DNA from: Melieria omissa
Taxonomy: Eukaryota > Arthropoda > Insecta > Diptera > Ulidiidae
Length of the DNA stretch: 64,000 nucleotides
Reading direction: 5' to 3'
Assembly (NCBI GenBank): GCA_963971225.1
Contig: OZ020268.1
Coordinates: 46,674,404 to 46,738,403, forward strand
In this document: one piece after another, positions 37,858 through 48,574 of the stretch
How positions within the stretch are numbered: the stretch's first letter is position 1
Layout of the letters: every line of letters begins with the position of its first letter
Position numbers and translations under genes: made by a program
The notes under the pieces: model-generated
Told to the model about the DNA's origin: nothing
Seen by the model: only the letters and a program-made list of their open reading frames with translations
Database searches by the model: none

Positions 37858-39929
37858 TTAAGGTTTCTAAGACTTTTTAAAAGGCTTGAGTTAGACTCTT
37901 CGTAGACGTTTACAGGAGTACTCCTATTTCTCCCCTACCTAGAAGATTTTTCTTTGAAGCTTAGATCGCTATTCGTCCTACCTGAGGCCTTAAATATATT
38001 AATTGAAATTATAAAAATACCATAATAAAAAGTATCAAACAAGTAAAAGTTTCAACAATTTCAATTATTATAATAAAACTAAAGAAAATATAAGTATACC
38101 TAAAATTTATTGAAACTTATAGTTTAAATAGTTTACCAAAACATTGCCACCGTTAAGTGTGAATCAAAACACAATCGATTGGTTGGCCAACATTGGTGCA
38201 CAATTGGGCCATTTAGCAGTCATTAGGTCAAAGAAAAGTGAAAGGCAGCTAAATTAAGTGATTGCAATTGCCGCTCAAAACCTGTTCTGCATTAAAGCGC
38301 ACAAATTTCGCGCAAGTCGACTACTTTCAATCTCTGCACATTTGTTTCTTCGCTTTCCGCCAGAAGTTGCATTGCACTGGAGTCCACTTTTTGGCGCATA
38401 AAATCGTAAAAAGCGGGGGCTGGGTAGTGAAGCAGTGCTGCAGTTCTAATATTGATTCCAATAACAAAGCTAAAGAGTTGGCGTGATTGAAAGAATGCCA
38501 GGCTTAGTTTAAATTTTTCACAAAATATTATTTTGCAATTTAAAAAAGTTGTATTAATCTTTTATTTATTAGTTTCTTAAATTCAAAAACTAAATAATTA
38601 ATAAAAAATTTAAATTATAAATTAAATATTTATGAAATTATTAACTAAAAATAATGATGAATTAATAATGCTTATTAGTAGGGAGCGGATTTTCATGCTT
38701 CTAAAATTTGAAAATATGCATCTAAACTTGGAAAAATATACAACAAAAAAATAGTGAAAATTTATCGTGAACACAAAGAACACAATACTAACAAAAAATA
38801 ATAAACGAACAAACATTTAAAATTAGAATTCACATTGAATCACATTTAAATTACTGTGTTAACAAATCTATTTTTTTACTTAAATATATAAAAAATAAAA
38901 AAAGATCTAAAAATGTTCTTCAATATGCATTTTATTGCCAATATGAAAAAACATGCACTAGCAATTGAATATCAGTTTTAAGGGAATTTTCTGATTCGCA
39001 AAGATATTTACTCCATTTTGCTGAGAACATTCCCAAAAAAAACATGGATTTGCATGGAAATCCGCTCCATACTTATTAAAATCTTTAAAAATTAAACTAT
39101 ATTTTGTTTTCACTTAGTGATTCATAACCTTTTAATTTGTTTCGAAGTGGTTAGGCTCAAAATTTGCTCTCGAATTTGTATCTTGAATTTTAAAATCATA
39201 GAAAATCAAATTCAACATTATTTGAAATTTTTAATTTCCGAAATGGTAGAAAAGCTAATCGTCAGTAACAAAATTGTATCTAAATCGGACAACCCAGAAA
39301 GGTTAGCATTAAGCAGTCATTAGGAGTGTGTTGATTGATTATATCGCATTCAAACTGACGACTTAAACTTGTTTAATGAGCTAAAACAAGTTGAACGTTG
39401 GATGTCGTTGTTGTCCGATGATTCATTTACGAATCACCAACTTCAAGTTATTTTCGGATGATTCATTTACGACTTCAATTCCACAACTCATTCTCCGCCC
39501 TCCTTCTCTCCTTGCTGAGACGGAGCAATTGCCTTCTCAGCATCTTTAAAACATAGTCTACAAATTTTATCCTCAGCGAGATTTAGTCATGTGAGAAGAC
39601 GCCTAAAGTTCCCTAATAACCTTTGCCATTACTTAAAAAATCAGTTGTAAAAGGTTTATTTATTATGAAACTCCTGTACTTGTATCAACTTTCTTTCATA
39701 GGCTTAAAATACCAAGAAAGCGGAAAGACAAGGCAGCAACTTTGAAACTCCGTCGCATTAAGACTTGTAGTGTGCCATTATCATTATTTTATATTTTTTT
39801 TTGCATACTACAAACAAAAACAATAATTATTAGTTAATAAATTTGCATCTGAAAAAGTTGCTTCTTTCAACGGAAAGTGGTCGATTGAACCACATTGCAT
39901 TGTATTGAAATTTCCTTTCCTTGTTGCTG

Positions 39930-39952
39930 TCGCTGTTGTTGTTGTTGTTGTT
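39930..39952 (+). repeat. (GTT)n microsatellite
   Basis: About seven GTT units following CTGTCGCTG. Confidence 0.85.
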
Positions 39953-41019
39953 TAATTGTTTGTATATGTGCAACGATTGCAGCGACATGTTTTAATTTCG
40001 TCTTTATCTCTGTTTAATTTCTGTCGGTGTTGTCGCTGTCGCTGTCGCTTACCGCCAGCCAGCACCCAATAAACGCCGCAACAATTAAATTCCCCACAGA
40101 CGGTCGATCACAACGATAATGATGAGGATTGTGCTTTTGTTTTTGCTGCTCTTTGTGTCTTTGTGACTGTTGTGACTGTTGTCGCACTCGACGAATGCCT
40201 TCATGTATTTGTAATTGTGGCCGTTGTGCGTTGGTTGTTTGTTTTTTTAATTTTGATTGTTTTGTATTGGGCCCAAGATGCCGAACGCGCACATATGTTC
40301 CATTTGAGGCTGAGTTCACTAAACGTGATTTGTGTGTGCTGTCCACAGCCGATTGCAGTGGAACAGACACGCGCAATTCGCCATTGCTGGCAGCTGTTTT
40401 ATTTTTGTTGCTTCTTGGGCGTTTATTCCCCTAAATTGTTATTATTTTCGCCAAGTGTGACAGTAATGAAAATAGTTTGGAGCACGCTACGTGTTCTGCT
40501 CTGCGGTCGGCTGCGTTTAATCGTTGCAATGCGTCAGTGTGAACGCTCAGCGCTGACACAAATGTTTCACTTATTTTCAGCCTACAAACAAGTGCGTACT
40601 GACATACATACCATACGTACGTATACACGTGTATTCAATGCCCATACATATGTTTCTACATATGTACGTATTTTTAAGTAATTTAAGTTGTTTTCTAACG
40701 GTTAAAGTAAACAATTGAAGTTTAACCGTTGCAGTGAGAACGGCTGGCGAGACGTCTACACTTTGGTGTGACGCTTGCAATGCCCAAACACGACCACACA
40801 CGTATGTATGTGCATATGTCTAAATATATGAGAACTATCGGCTAGTGTGCAACATTGGATGACAAATGAACTACTGTCTAATGTACTTTGTGTTGTAGGC
40901 AATAATTTTTTTTCAATAATAGATTTCGACTCGCAGCTACTCTGAACCAAACAGATGTAATTTTTACAACTTGTAATGGGGTTTTCAATAGCTAAGTTGG
41001 AGCGTTACATCATTCAATA

Positions 41020-41186
41020 CAGGGGCGAATTCAGAAAAATATTTTGGGGAGGTTTCAAAAAGCAATTCTTTAATATTCATAAATATTTATGTATATGCTT
41101 TTTAATTTGTATGTAGTTTTAAAGTCGACCCTAATATTTCAGCGGGTGGTTTTAAGCCCTAAAACCACCCGCTGAATACGCCACGG
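41020..41186. mobile_element. short palindromic element, copy 2, with a 15 bp perfect hairpin
   Basis: 167 bp with inverted ends CAGGGGCGAATTCAG and (reverse complement) CCGTGGCGTATTCAG, 12/15 matching. Near its right end lies a perfect 15 bp stem, CAGCGGGTGGTTTTA (41140-41154) pairing with TAAAACCACCCGCTG (41160-41174) around a 5-nt loop. The stem directly abuts the ATTCAG/CTGAAT part of the end repeat. Confidence 0.65.
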
Positions 41187-41589
41187 ATTCAATAACATGT
41201 CAAAGTAGTTCAACTTTATTATTAAAGTTCATTTGTTAAATGTACCGATAACAATCTTACAGACTTATACAGAAAAATCTTAAGCTATGAACAAATTAAT
41301 TGAAGCTGTTTTCAGGCAAATCAAAATCCAAAATATGTGCCAGACTGTTACATACTGAAATGAACCTTTTAATTGGTTCAGTACGTTACAACTGACATAA
41401 TTTATTCTAGGAGTGTTAGCCTTTAAAAATCTAGAATTCATCAGAATTGGTAGAGGTTTATACAAAACGAAATGACTTGATAGTTCATAACATCTGATTT
41501 TACTTTCTATTTACTAAAATTTTTGGGAGCTACGAATTATTGCGTATCAACGATTTCATAAACAAAAATATATTTGGAAATGGAGTTGT

Positions 41590-42250
41590 TAGGTTAGGTA
41601 AGCTGAGGACCGGCACTAGAATTTTCGTTTGGCTGGCGTCGGTCCGTGGGGCCGACAGTATTAAAGTTAAAAAATTAATATAGTCTCAATGAAATGTGAT
41701 CAAATGTAGATTTAATAAAATTTGTTGAAACATTCTAAATACTTTACAACATTGTATCGCTCGCCGGCTGCCGGCTGAACGGAAAGAACAACAAAGTCGG
41801 CACCGTGCTCAACGTGTTAACTAAGCCGTAGCCTTGAGATAGTTGGACACGAGCAAAGAATGTGCTCCAGGGTTTCCTTGACACCACTTCCATTGTATTT
41901 GTTGCATTCATCCGGATCAGTGATGCTTCTGCAGTGATGATTTTACAGTCCTTCCTCGGCAGCGAGAGTACGAATCTCGTTTGCGTTACATTGAACTGTC
42001 CGTTCATTATTGTAGCAGTGGTGAAGCTTATTAAACTATTCCAATATCTCTTTCTCATTAGGTTGTCTTTCAAATCTCTGTGGAGCGCGCAGACATCAGA
42101 ACATTGCTGATTTGCTCATCTGGCAGGTGAACACGGCCATTGGCGACAAAAATTTACTGCCTCATTTTCCTCAATGGCCTTGTGACCAGGTACCCAATAT
42201 GCAGCTTGAGATTCGCAGCCAGCTATTCTATTGCAACTCGGCATTACAAC
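41590..42250 (-). mobile_element. non-LTR retrotransposon ORF2 fragment, RNase H to C-terminus
   Basis: Read on the minus strand, 42214-42159 gives AAYWVPGHKAIEENEA, the active-site His region of the RNase H domain of Jockey/I-type elements. Further on, 41884-41846 gives VKETLEHILCSCPTISRLRL, the terminal C-x-H-x-C region. The two parts are in the right order but need frame changes, so it is a fossil. A TTAGG-like run near 41590 lies at its 3' side. Confidence 0.75.
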
Positions 42251-42344
42251 AAATTTTTGGATGATATGCAGGAAGAAGTTATTGTCCTGATAGCAGATTG
42301 ACAGTCAATTTTGAGATTTATTGATTCTTTATTTTATTGATCAT

Positions 42345-42725
42345 TTTGGAGCCGTTTAAAAAGCGGCGTCATTGGGCCATACATCTTTCAAAACTATCGG
42401 AAGAAGCATTCGAATCTATCAAACAATGAAACGGATTTCATATGGTTTCAACTTAACCACGCAGCGTGTGACTCATCGAGCATTACATAGGAGTTGTTGC
42501 ATGAAAAATTTCAGAGAATGCGTTATTAACAAAAGAAGGGCAATGGAATTGCTGTCAAGATCATTCGATTTGACGCCGTTAGAATATTTTCTCTGAGTCA
42601 AATTGTGGGTTTATGGCAATAAATCAATAGCATTTATACAGCTGGAGAATCACATAATTCTATCCATTGCATCGATAAGATTCAGCACGATTTATTAAAC
42701 AGAGTCATACAAAAGTGGACGTCTT
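42345..42725 (+). mobile_element. mariner-family transposase fossil
   Basis: Pieces in successive frames read GVIGPYIFQNY, ETDFIWFQ, ELLHEKF and SFDLTPLEYFL followed by a stop where Trp is expected, then DLLNRVIQKWT. This order matches the GVIGPYFF ... WFQQDGATCHT ... DLTPLDYFLW ... LL..V...W layout of mariner-like DDE transposases found across insects. Multiple frameshifts; no terminal repeats were recognised. Confidence 0.75.
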
Positions 42726-43274
42726 GAATAGGGACCTGTAAACAAAGCCGCGGTAATAGTACAGGCAACGAAAATAAACACTTTTTTCGTAAAGGTCATT
42801 ACATCATACAGGTCAAAGGTCATATTAGATCAATAATGGTAGCAGTAAACAACACAACAAATATAAATAACAACAAGATAACTAAATATAAAGTATTAAA
42901 AGTAAATTAATCCGCAATAATGTTTATTCAATATTAAATTTCAAACTCATGAAAAAGCCTCCGTTAGAGGTTTATATGTAGCTGCATGGAATCTGGCTTT
43001 TCTGTTGTCAAAATTTGTACCCAAATCCTTTCAGTTGATAATTTGTTTATTAAGTATATTAATAGATCACAGCAAAAATAGAATATCTTCGAAACATCTG
43101 TGCGAGTCTTTGCATCAAAAAACAAATCGTTACAGTTTTCTACATCTGCATATCTGAAGTACAACCTTACATTATGTCGTCGTAAAAAACGCCAAATATT
43201 GTAAAAAAAATAGTTCTCTTAGTGTTAAAATGTCAGACAACAATGAGGCTAATAATTTGATAGACAGGCTTGTC

Positions 43275-43349
43275 CAGTGCATATCCCCCACCCACATATT
43301 TTTGGGGGAGCGTGGTTCGAACCGCAAAAGCCCCTTACGGGCGCCACTG
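43275..43349. mobile_element. short palindromic element, copy 3 (75 bp)
   Basis: Starts CAGTGCATATCCCCC and ends GGGCGCCACTG; the outer CAGTG/CACTG are inverted and the middle contains GTGGTTCGAACCGC. Its layout parallels copies 1 and 2, but the ends are shorter, so membership is tentative. Confidence 0.4.
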
Positions 43350-43788
43350 TATTTGTCAGATTCATTAAAAGTTTTAAATGGTCGTCCTAATAACAACTTT
43401 TCCAACAAAAATTGTCAGTTTTGTACAAAACAATGGGCCAGCTTGCTCACAAAACCATAAACTTTAATTGATCGGCCATTCGCTGGCCAAAACTCATAAT
43501 CGTTTTAGTTATCTCGCTGTAAGAACAACTACCATGTAACAAATTAAGGCCACCATACACTGAGAATAACATATCCTCACTGGTAACTAAATGCTGCAAC
43601 ACACACTTGAAACGTTTGGGAAGATATTCACGTCGACCCAAATCAAGTAACTTTCCCATCTTAAGACAGCCACCTTTCCGCAAGTAAATATTTAAAGCAT
43701 GAACTCAATCTGAGCTATCTCTACCCCTTAGCCATTTAATTGTTGCATAGTCCGATATCTACAGTAGATATTTCGCAAATAATTTATC

Positions 43789-43794
43789 TTTATT
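43789..43794 (-). terminator. candidate poly(A) signal of Nrd1
   Basis: AATAAA on the minus strand about 206 bp beyond the Nrd1 stop; another copy is at 43813-43818. Confidence 0.45.
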
Positions 43795-43999
43795 GTTAAC
43801 TTTGAATTTTTCTTTATTCTCTTTCTATTTTTATTCGGATTTCATTCATTTTTCCTTTACACATTTCCAGCAATTTGAAATTAATTCGGAAAGAAGCGAT
43901 CAAATAATTTATAAATACATCTCATTTCATCAAACTCCCCGTACACAAGTCTTAATAGTCACTCCAAATTCAACATAAAAGCCTTTGCGCCTGCACACA

Positions 44000-46900
44000 T
44001 CAATAATCCTCGATTATTTCCATTGCCGATCGTTCTGTCCCACTTTCCAATTTCGTTTTGGTGATGGGAAACACATGAAGGTTCTCTTTAAAGTCGTTAA
44101 TGTCCACAATGGTAGTGGCATCGCCGTCTTTTGGTATGAAATTCAAATTCAGTTTGCTGGCCAGTGCATTGAACAGCTCCTCGTCGTCGACGTCGTTGTC
44201 GTCGCTGGCGTTGCCAGCGCTCTCAAACGATCTGCTTTCCAGGCTATCGGTCTTGCCGTTTTTGGTGGGCGAGCGCTTGCTGCGCGCAGCACTCTTATTG
44301 CCAATCACCTGCACTGACAGCTTGCGCAGATTGGTGCGCTCGTTCTTCGTGCAAAAGTCAATGATGTCCTTCTTGGTCAGCATGCGCAGCACCTCTACCT
44401 CGCGTCGCTTCCGATCGAACAAGTACTCCTCGGAAGTGATCTCGTCCCAGTTGTGAGTGACCTCTTCGGCCAGCGAAATGTCCACAACCATTTTGATTTT
44501 GACCAGTGATTCGCGCACGTGTTCAAAGTCCTCCGTCGACATACTGTCCAGTATGCTCAGCATCTTGCCGCGGAACACCTCGATGCGCTCGTCCACGTGC
44601 GAAGCACTGAACTTGGTTTCCTGCGAGTTCACCATTATCGAATAGCCTACAATGCCGTAATTCATGCGCACCGTAGACGACACGTAGTAGCCGAGCTGCT
44701 CTTTCGTACGCAGCGTGTCGAATAGTGGCTCCTCAACGAACATCATTAGCAAGTCCAGTATGCTCTCGATTCGCACCGAGCACGGACCGATCTGATAGAA
44801 ATTACAGATCACTGTGTTCACGTCCTGGTCGTTCAGCGCTCGGCAGCGTATGTAATGCGAGCCCTGCGGCAACTGGACGGTGCGGTTTTCGATGTATTTC
44901 GTTTCCTTGATATTCTGGCAGTTTAGTGTGGTTAGCACGCTATTCATCACATTGTGCGCAGACTCCTCGATTAGATTGCCCTGCATCAGAGCTTGCACGT
45001 ACAGCTCGCGGGAGTACTTGTCGCCGAACTCCAACACGTCTTCGAGCGTTATGCTGTCCAGGCACTTGTACTTGTCAATCAAGGGCCAACGTATATGCTC
45101 CACAATGCTGAGGCGTATGTCCCTTTAGATAAGTAAAACAGACTCTTATAATCTAGAACTCGAACTCATTCACACAACTCAGATGAAGCAATTTGTATAC
45201 TTATAATTTTGTTTTATAGTTCAACTCACTTGTTGAGTGTCCTCGGTTTAATGAGTGAATTAAAGTAAGCTTTCTTTTGATCTATCTTGAAGATTTTAAA
45301 CAACTCTTCGCTAATGTGAACGCGCATTGATACCATCGCTTTTGTGATAATGTCGACCAGTAAATGTAGCTTCTCATTGTAGCCGCTGACCTGCGAACAT
45401 AAAAAGTCAATATTGCCTTTACTGATCGTTGATTTAATTTAATTGACACAGTTCTAAAAACAAATAAACACAAACCAACTTTGAAATCTTTTTAGCCATA
45501 TTGTTTAGTAAACAATTATTAGCTGCTAATTATTAAACTGACAATTTTTTAATAGATTCAAGTCAGCCAATATTTAACTACTTTGTAAGAACTTGAATTT
45601 CTTTTTTAAAAATCTAAAAAATGTTTTTGTTGTTTGGTTAGTGAACTTAATGAACTAAACTTAATACAGATATTTCGTTCACATCATTAATTTACCTTCA
45701 GTACAAGCCCCTTTTCGGAGGTATAAAACTGATACGACAGCCCGGCCACTGTTGCCGGATACAGCTCCTCGTTTAGGCGAAATTTCACTAACCGTTCGTA
45801 CAACGCACATATAACATCGCTGCAAGTAGAACAAATACACATTAGTCACAGCTTACAAGAAGCCAGTTAGTACCAGCAGCAGTGAGCAACTAACTTTTTG
45901 GCGCTTTGCCGCAAGAGCGGTGACACGAAGTAGAAGTACATGTAGGCTTCGGGCAAAAGAAATTTGTCGTCCTGTCTGAACCACAGTTCACAGGTGTCCG
46001 ACTGCAGTATCTTTTTGGGTGCCAGCGGGATATCCGGCTTTCCATTTTCCTCCCAGAACAGTCGAAAGTCGCTCGATAGGAAGTGGTTCTTCTTGGGCAG
46101 GAACAACTCTGGCATTTGACGCGACCTGTCCCACAGGTCGCGCCACTTTTGAGGCATAGGCATAGTGGTGAATTCAGTACCGAACCACTTCTCCTTCGAG
46201 TCGTATGTGATGCCATCGTACTTGTGCTGCGACGTGATCATTATGTTAAAACGGAATTCGTTCAAGTGCTTTATCACTTCTTTGATTTCCTTCTCGTTGT
46301 ATTCGAAGTAGAGTTCGTTACCAGTTAAAATGTCTTTTGGTGGATAGTATTTCATTTTCACCGCCAGCTTTTCAGCATTGTCCATTGCTGGACGCTGAGA
46401 TTCGAACCGGAAATTCGTACTCTCAATGAGTTGGAGCTCCTTGTAAGCATCCAGCAGTGAGCCGCATTGCGAGAAGAGCTTGATGTAAGCGAACGTGGTA
46501 GCGAGCACCTGAAAAACAAAACAGTCAAGTAAATATCCACGCCAAATATACAACCCGAAATAGTGTATAATCACCTCATCAATTTGCTGAAAACCGCGAT
46601 CAGTCAGGAAAATACCCAAAACAAAGATCGAGTAGATGGAATTCGACTCGAAACCGCTTTCATCGATGCCGGCGGTCAACTCCAAGGCCCACAACTTTTT
46701 ACGCAAATACGCACATAGACTGCCCTCACCCTCATAGCCCACCAGATGCGAAATGAACTGATCGGGCTTACACCTGTACAACTGGAAAAGCAGTTAGTGA
46801 CTGAATTTCATTTATCTCCACGATAAAGACTTTTTCAACACCACACCTTTATCACAGGCGGCAGTACCCAGGTCAGCTCCAGCTTGCAAATATTTTCCAC

Positions 46901-48574
46901 CGGCTTTACAAAGATCACCTCATTGAAAAATTCCTCGCGGAACGCATCCCGATAGCAGAAAGGTGTCAAGTCCAGACCCGGCAAACTATTGTTTGGTATG
47001 CCTGAGAAATGCTTCACAACCATTTGTTCCAGTTCGTCGATTGGCAGGCGTGCTTGCACGCATACGCACATACGGTGCGCGCTGTAGTGTCGCTTCCGGA
47101 ACTCATGTAGCTTCGAATGTAAATCTTCGTCCTTAATACCCTCTTTAAGCGACTTTAGGTTGCCCCACGTGAAAGTGCTGTGTGGGTAGTTCTTTGAAGC
47201 GTAGCTGGCCACCAGCTGATCGCGCCGCACTTCGTCATCGTGGGCAATCTGCTGAAACTCTGACTCGACAGAATCACGTTCGCGTGTCATGGCCTCCTTC
47301 TTCATCAGTGGCGCCTTCAGCAGTGCCGAGAAGTAGTCCATACTGCTGTCCAGGTGCTCCTCAGGCACCTCGAAGTAGAAGACGGTCTCCTCGTACTCGG
47401 TATGGGCATTGTCAAAGCCGCCGCACTTCTTAATATGGGCATCGTACGCGTTCTCCGTTGGATACTTTTCCGAGCCCATGAAAATCATGTGCTCCAGAAA
47501 ATGCGCCAAGCCTTGGTACTTTACTGGCTCCGAGAAGGAACCAACGTCAACCAGAAGCGCACAAGCGGCCAGCTTTTCGTCACCTGCAAATATAAATGAG
47601 TAATGCATGTGAAGCATAGTTTTCGGCGTAAAATCAAAATTTAATACGCTATGTAAAACCAAATAACAAATTAGTGCTCATTTTGCGGTTATTAACTTTG
47701 ACAATACTGTTAAAAAAATTTGACACGCTGGCATTAGGCCGCGTAATGAAATTGCAATTAGTAAAACATGTGGAATGATTAATTAATTTAATATGGCAAA
47801 TTAAACACATATCAAAGAGACATCCAGGAAATATAATTACTTTGAATTCAAGAGTTAATTTTTCTTTTGACTATCAGACGCTGACGATTTCCAAAATCCA
47901 ATCATTGTGCTTCGTATACCCAGGTTTTACAACAACCCGACAATCAAGTGTGACCCAAATAAATGCGAAGCATTATTTAATTTGGCATACGGTACAACTC
48001 ACCTTGCTCTGACTCCAGATCGGAGTCGCTGTCATCTTCGTCCGTCGACGAGGTACTCATCGATTCTTCCTCTGAACTGCTGGAGCTCTCCTCAGCAACA
48101 GAGTCGCCAGTCGAATCATACGATGACGAGGACGAGCTGGTCAGCCCGCAGTGTGGCACAGGCGTGGGATCCGATACGAGCAGTGCCCGCAACCCATTTA
48201 CAAGCTGCAATGTTCTGCAAGCCAACAATACATTACAGTCGGGCGACCCCATTACCCTTCGCAACATACTTGTAGTGTTTCTTGTCGCTCTCCGACTTGT
48301 CGGGAATGTCCAAATAGATGACGTCCGCTGCTGCTGCTTCCGAATTCACCATATTGCCTAGAGAGATTTGTCGTCTGGTCCCCTGCAGTCGCGTGTACTT
48401 GTTGTTGGCGTTGTTGTGCTGGGTGAGGCAAGTGCAATTCGGCGTTTGAGTTAGACTTCTTGCTGACCTTGTTTGAAGCACTTGCAAATAATTGATGCCG
48501 CTTTTCAGTATCGATTCACAGCGGTTTAGAGATTTGCTTGCATTCAATAATTTAGACGTGCACTTAATAAACAT
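44000..48574 (-). CDS. Nrd1: nardilysin (N-arginine dibasic convertase), M16 peptidase
   Basis: Eight exons on the minus strand: 48574-48270, 48214-48003, 47583-46847, 46781-46575, 46508-45895, 45819-45696, 45390-45230 and 45122-44000. They join in phase to 1160 residues (mammalian nardilysin is about 1150). The zinc site is HFLEH (H200, E203, H204), with the second glutamate E281 at the canonical 77-residue distance from H204. An acidic Ser/Glu/Asp insert at about 126-171 sits between the first strand (LVNGLRALLVSDP) and the zinc helix. This insert separates nardilysin from insulysin (IDE). Nardilysin cleaves before Arg in dibasic sites and also acts non-proteolytically. The N-terminus (residues 1-75) is basic and Ser/Asn-rich and could be a mitochondrial presequence. 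Exon 1 ends at donor GTATGT (48269); this choice gives the only in-frame join, across a 55 bp intron. Confidence 0.95.

Larger units (their letters stand above)
34351..43999. other. ATP7-Nrd1 intergenic region, transposon-rich
   Basis: 9.6 kb without a supported gene. It holds the ATP7 3' UTR, two TTAA-flanked elements (35891-36372 and 37159-37857), retroelement fragments (36872-37100 and 41590-42250), a mariner transposase fossil (42345-42725), two short palindromic elements (41020-41186, 43275-43349), a GTT microsatellite and an AT-rich stretch (37990-39330). The open frames at 40014-40681 have no recognisable product. Confidence 0.65.

Noticed and set aside
40014..40681. Overlapping sense and antisense frames (120 and 172 codons)
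   Set aside because: Driven by GTT/TGT-rich repeats that keep several frames open at once; no homology recognised.
43310..43330. GGTTCGAACC as a tRNA T-loop
   Set aside because: The surrounding sequence cannot form acceptor and anticodon arms; it is the palindrome of a short repeated element. No tRNA gene was found in the window.
44000..48574. Insulin-degrading enzyme (IDE) as the identity of the M16 peptidase
   Set aside because: The Ser/Glu/Asp-rich insert ahead of the HxxEH helix, the HFLEHM context and the overall match to nardilysin across all eight exons favour nardilysin.
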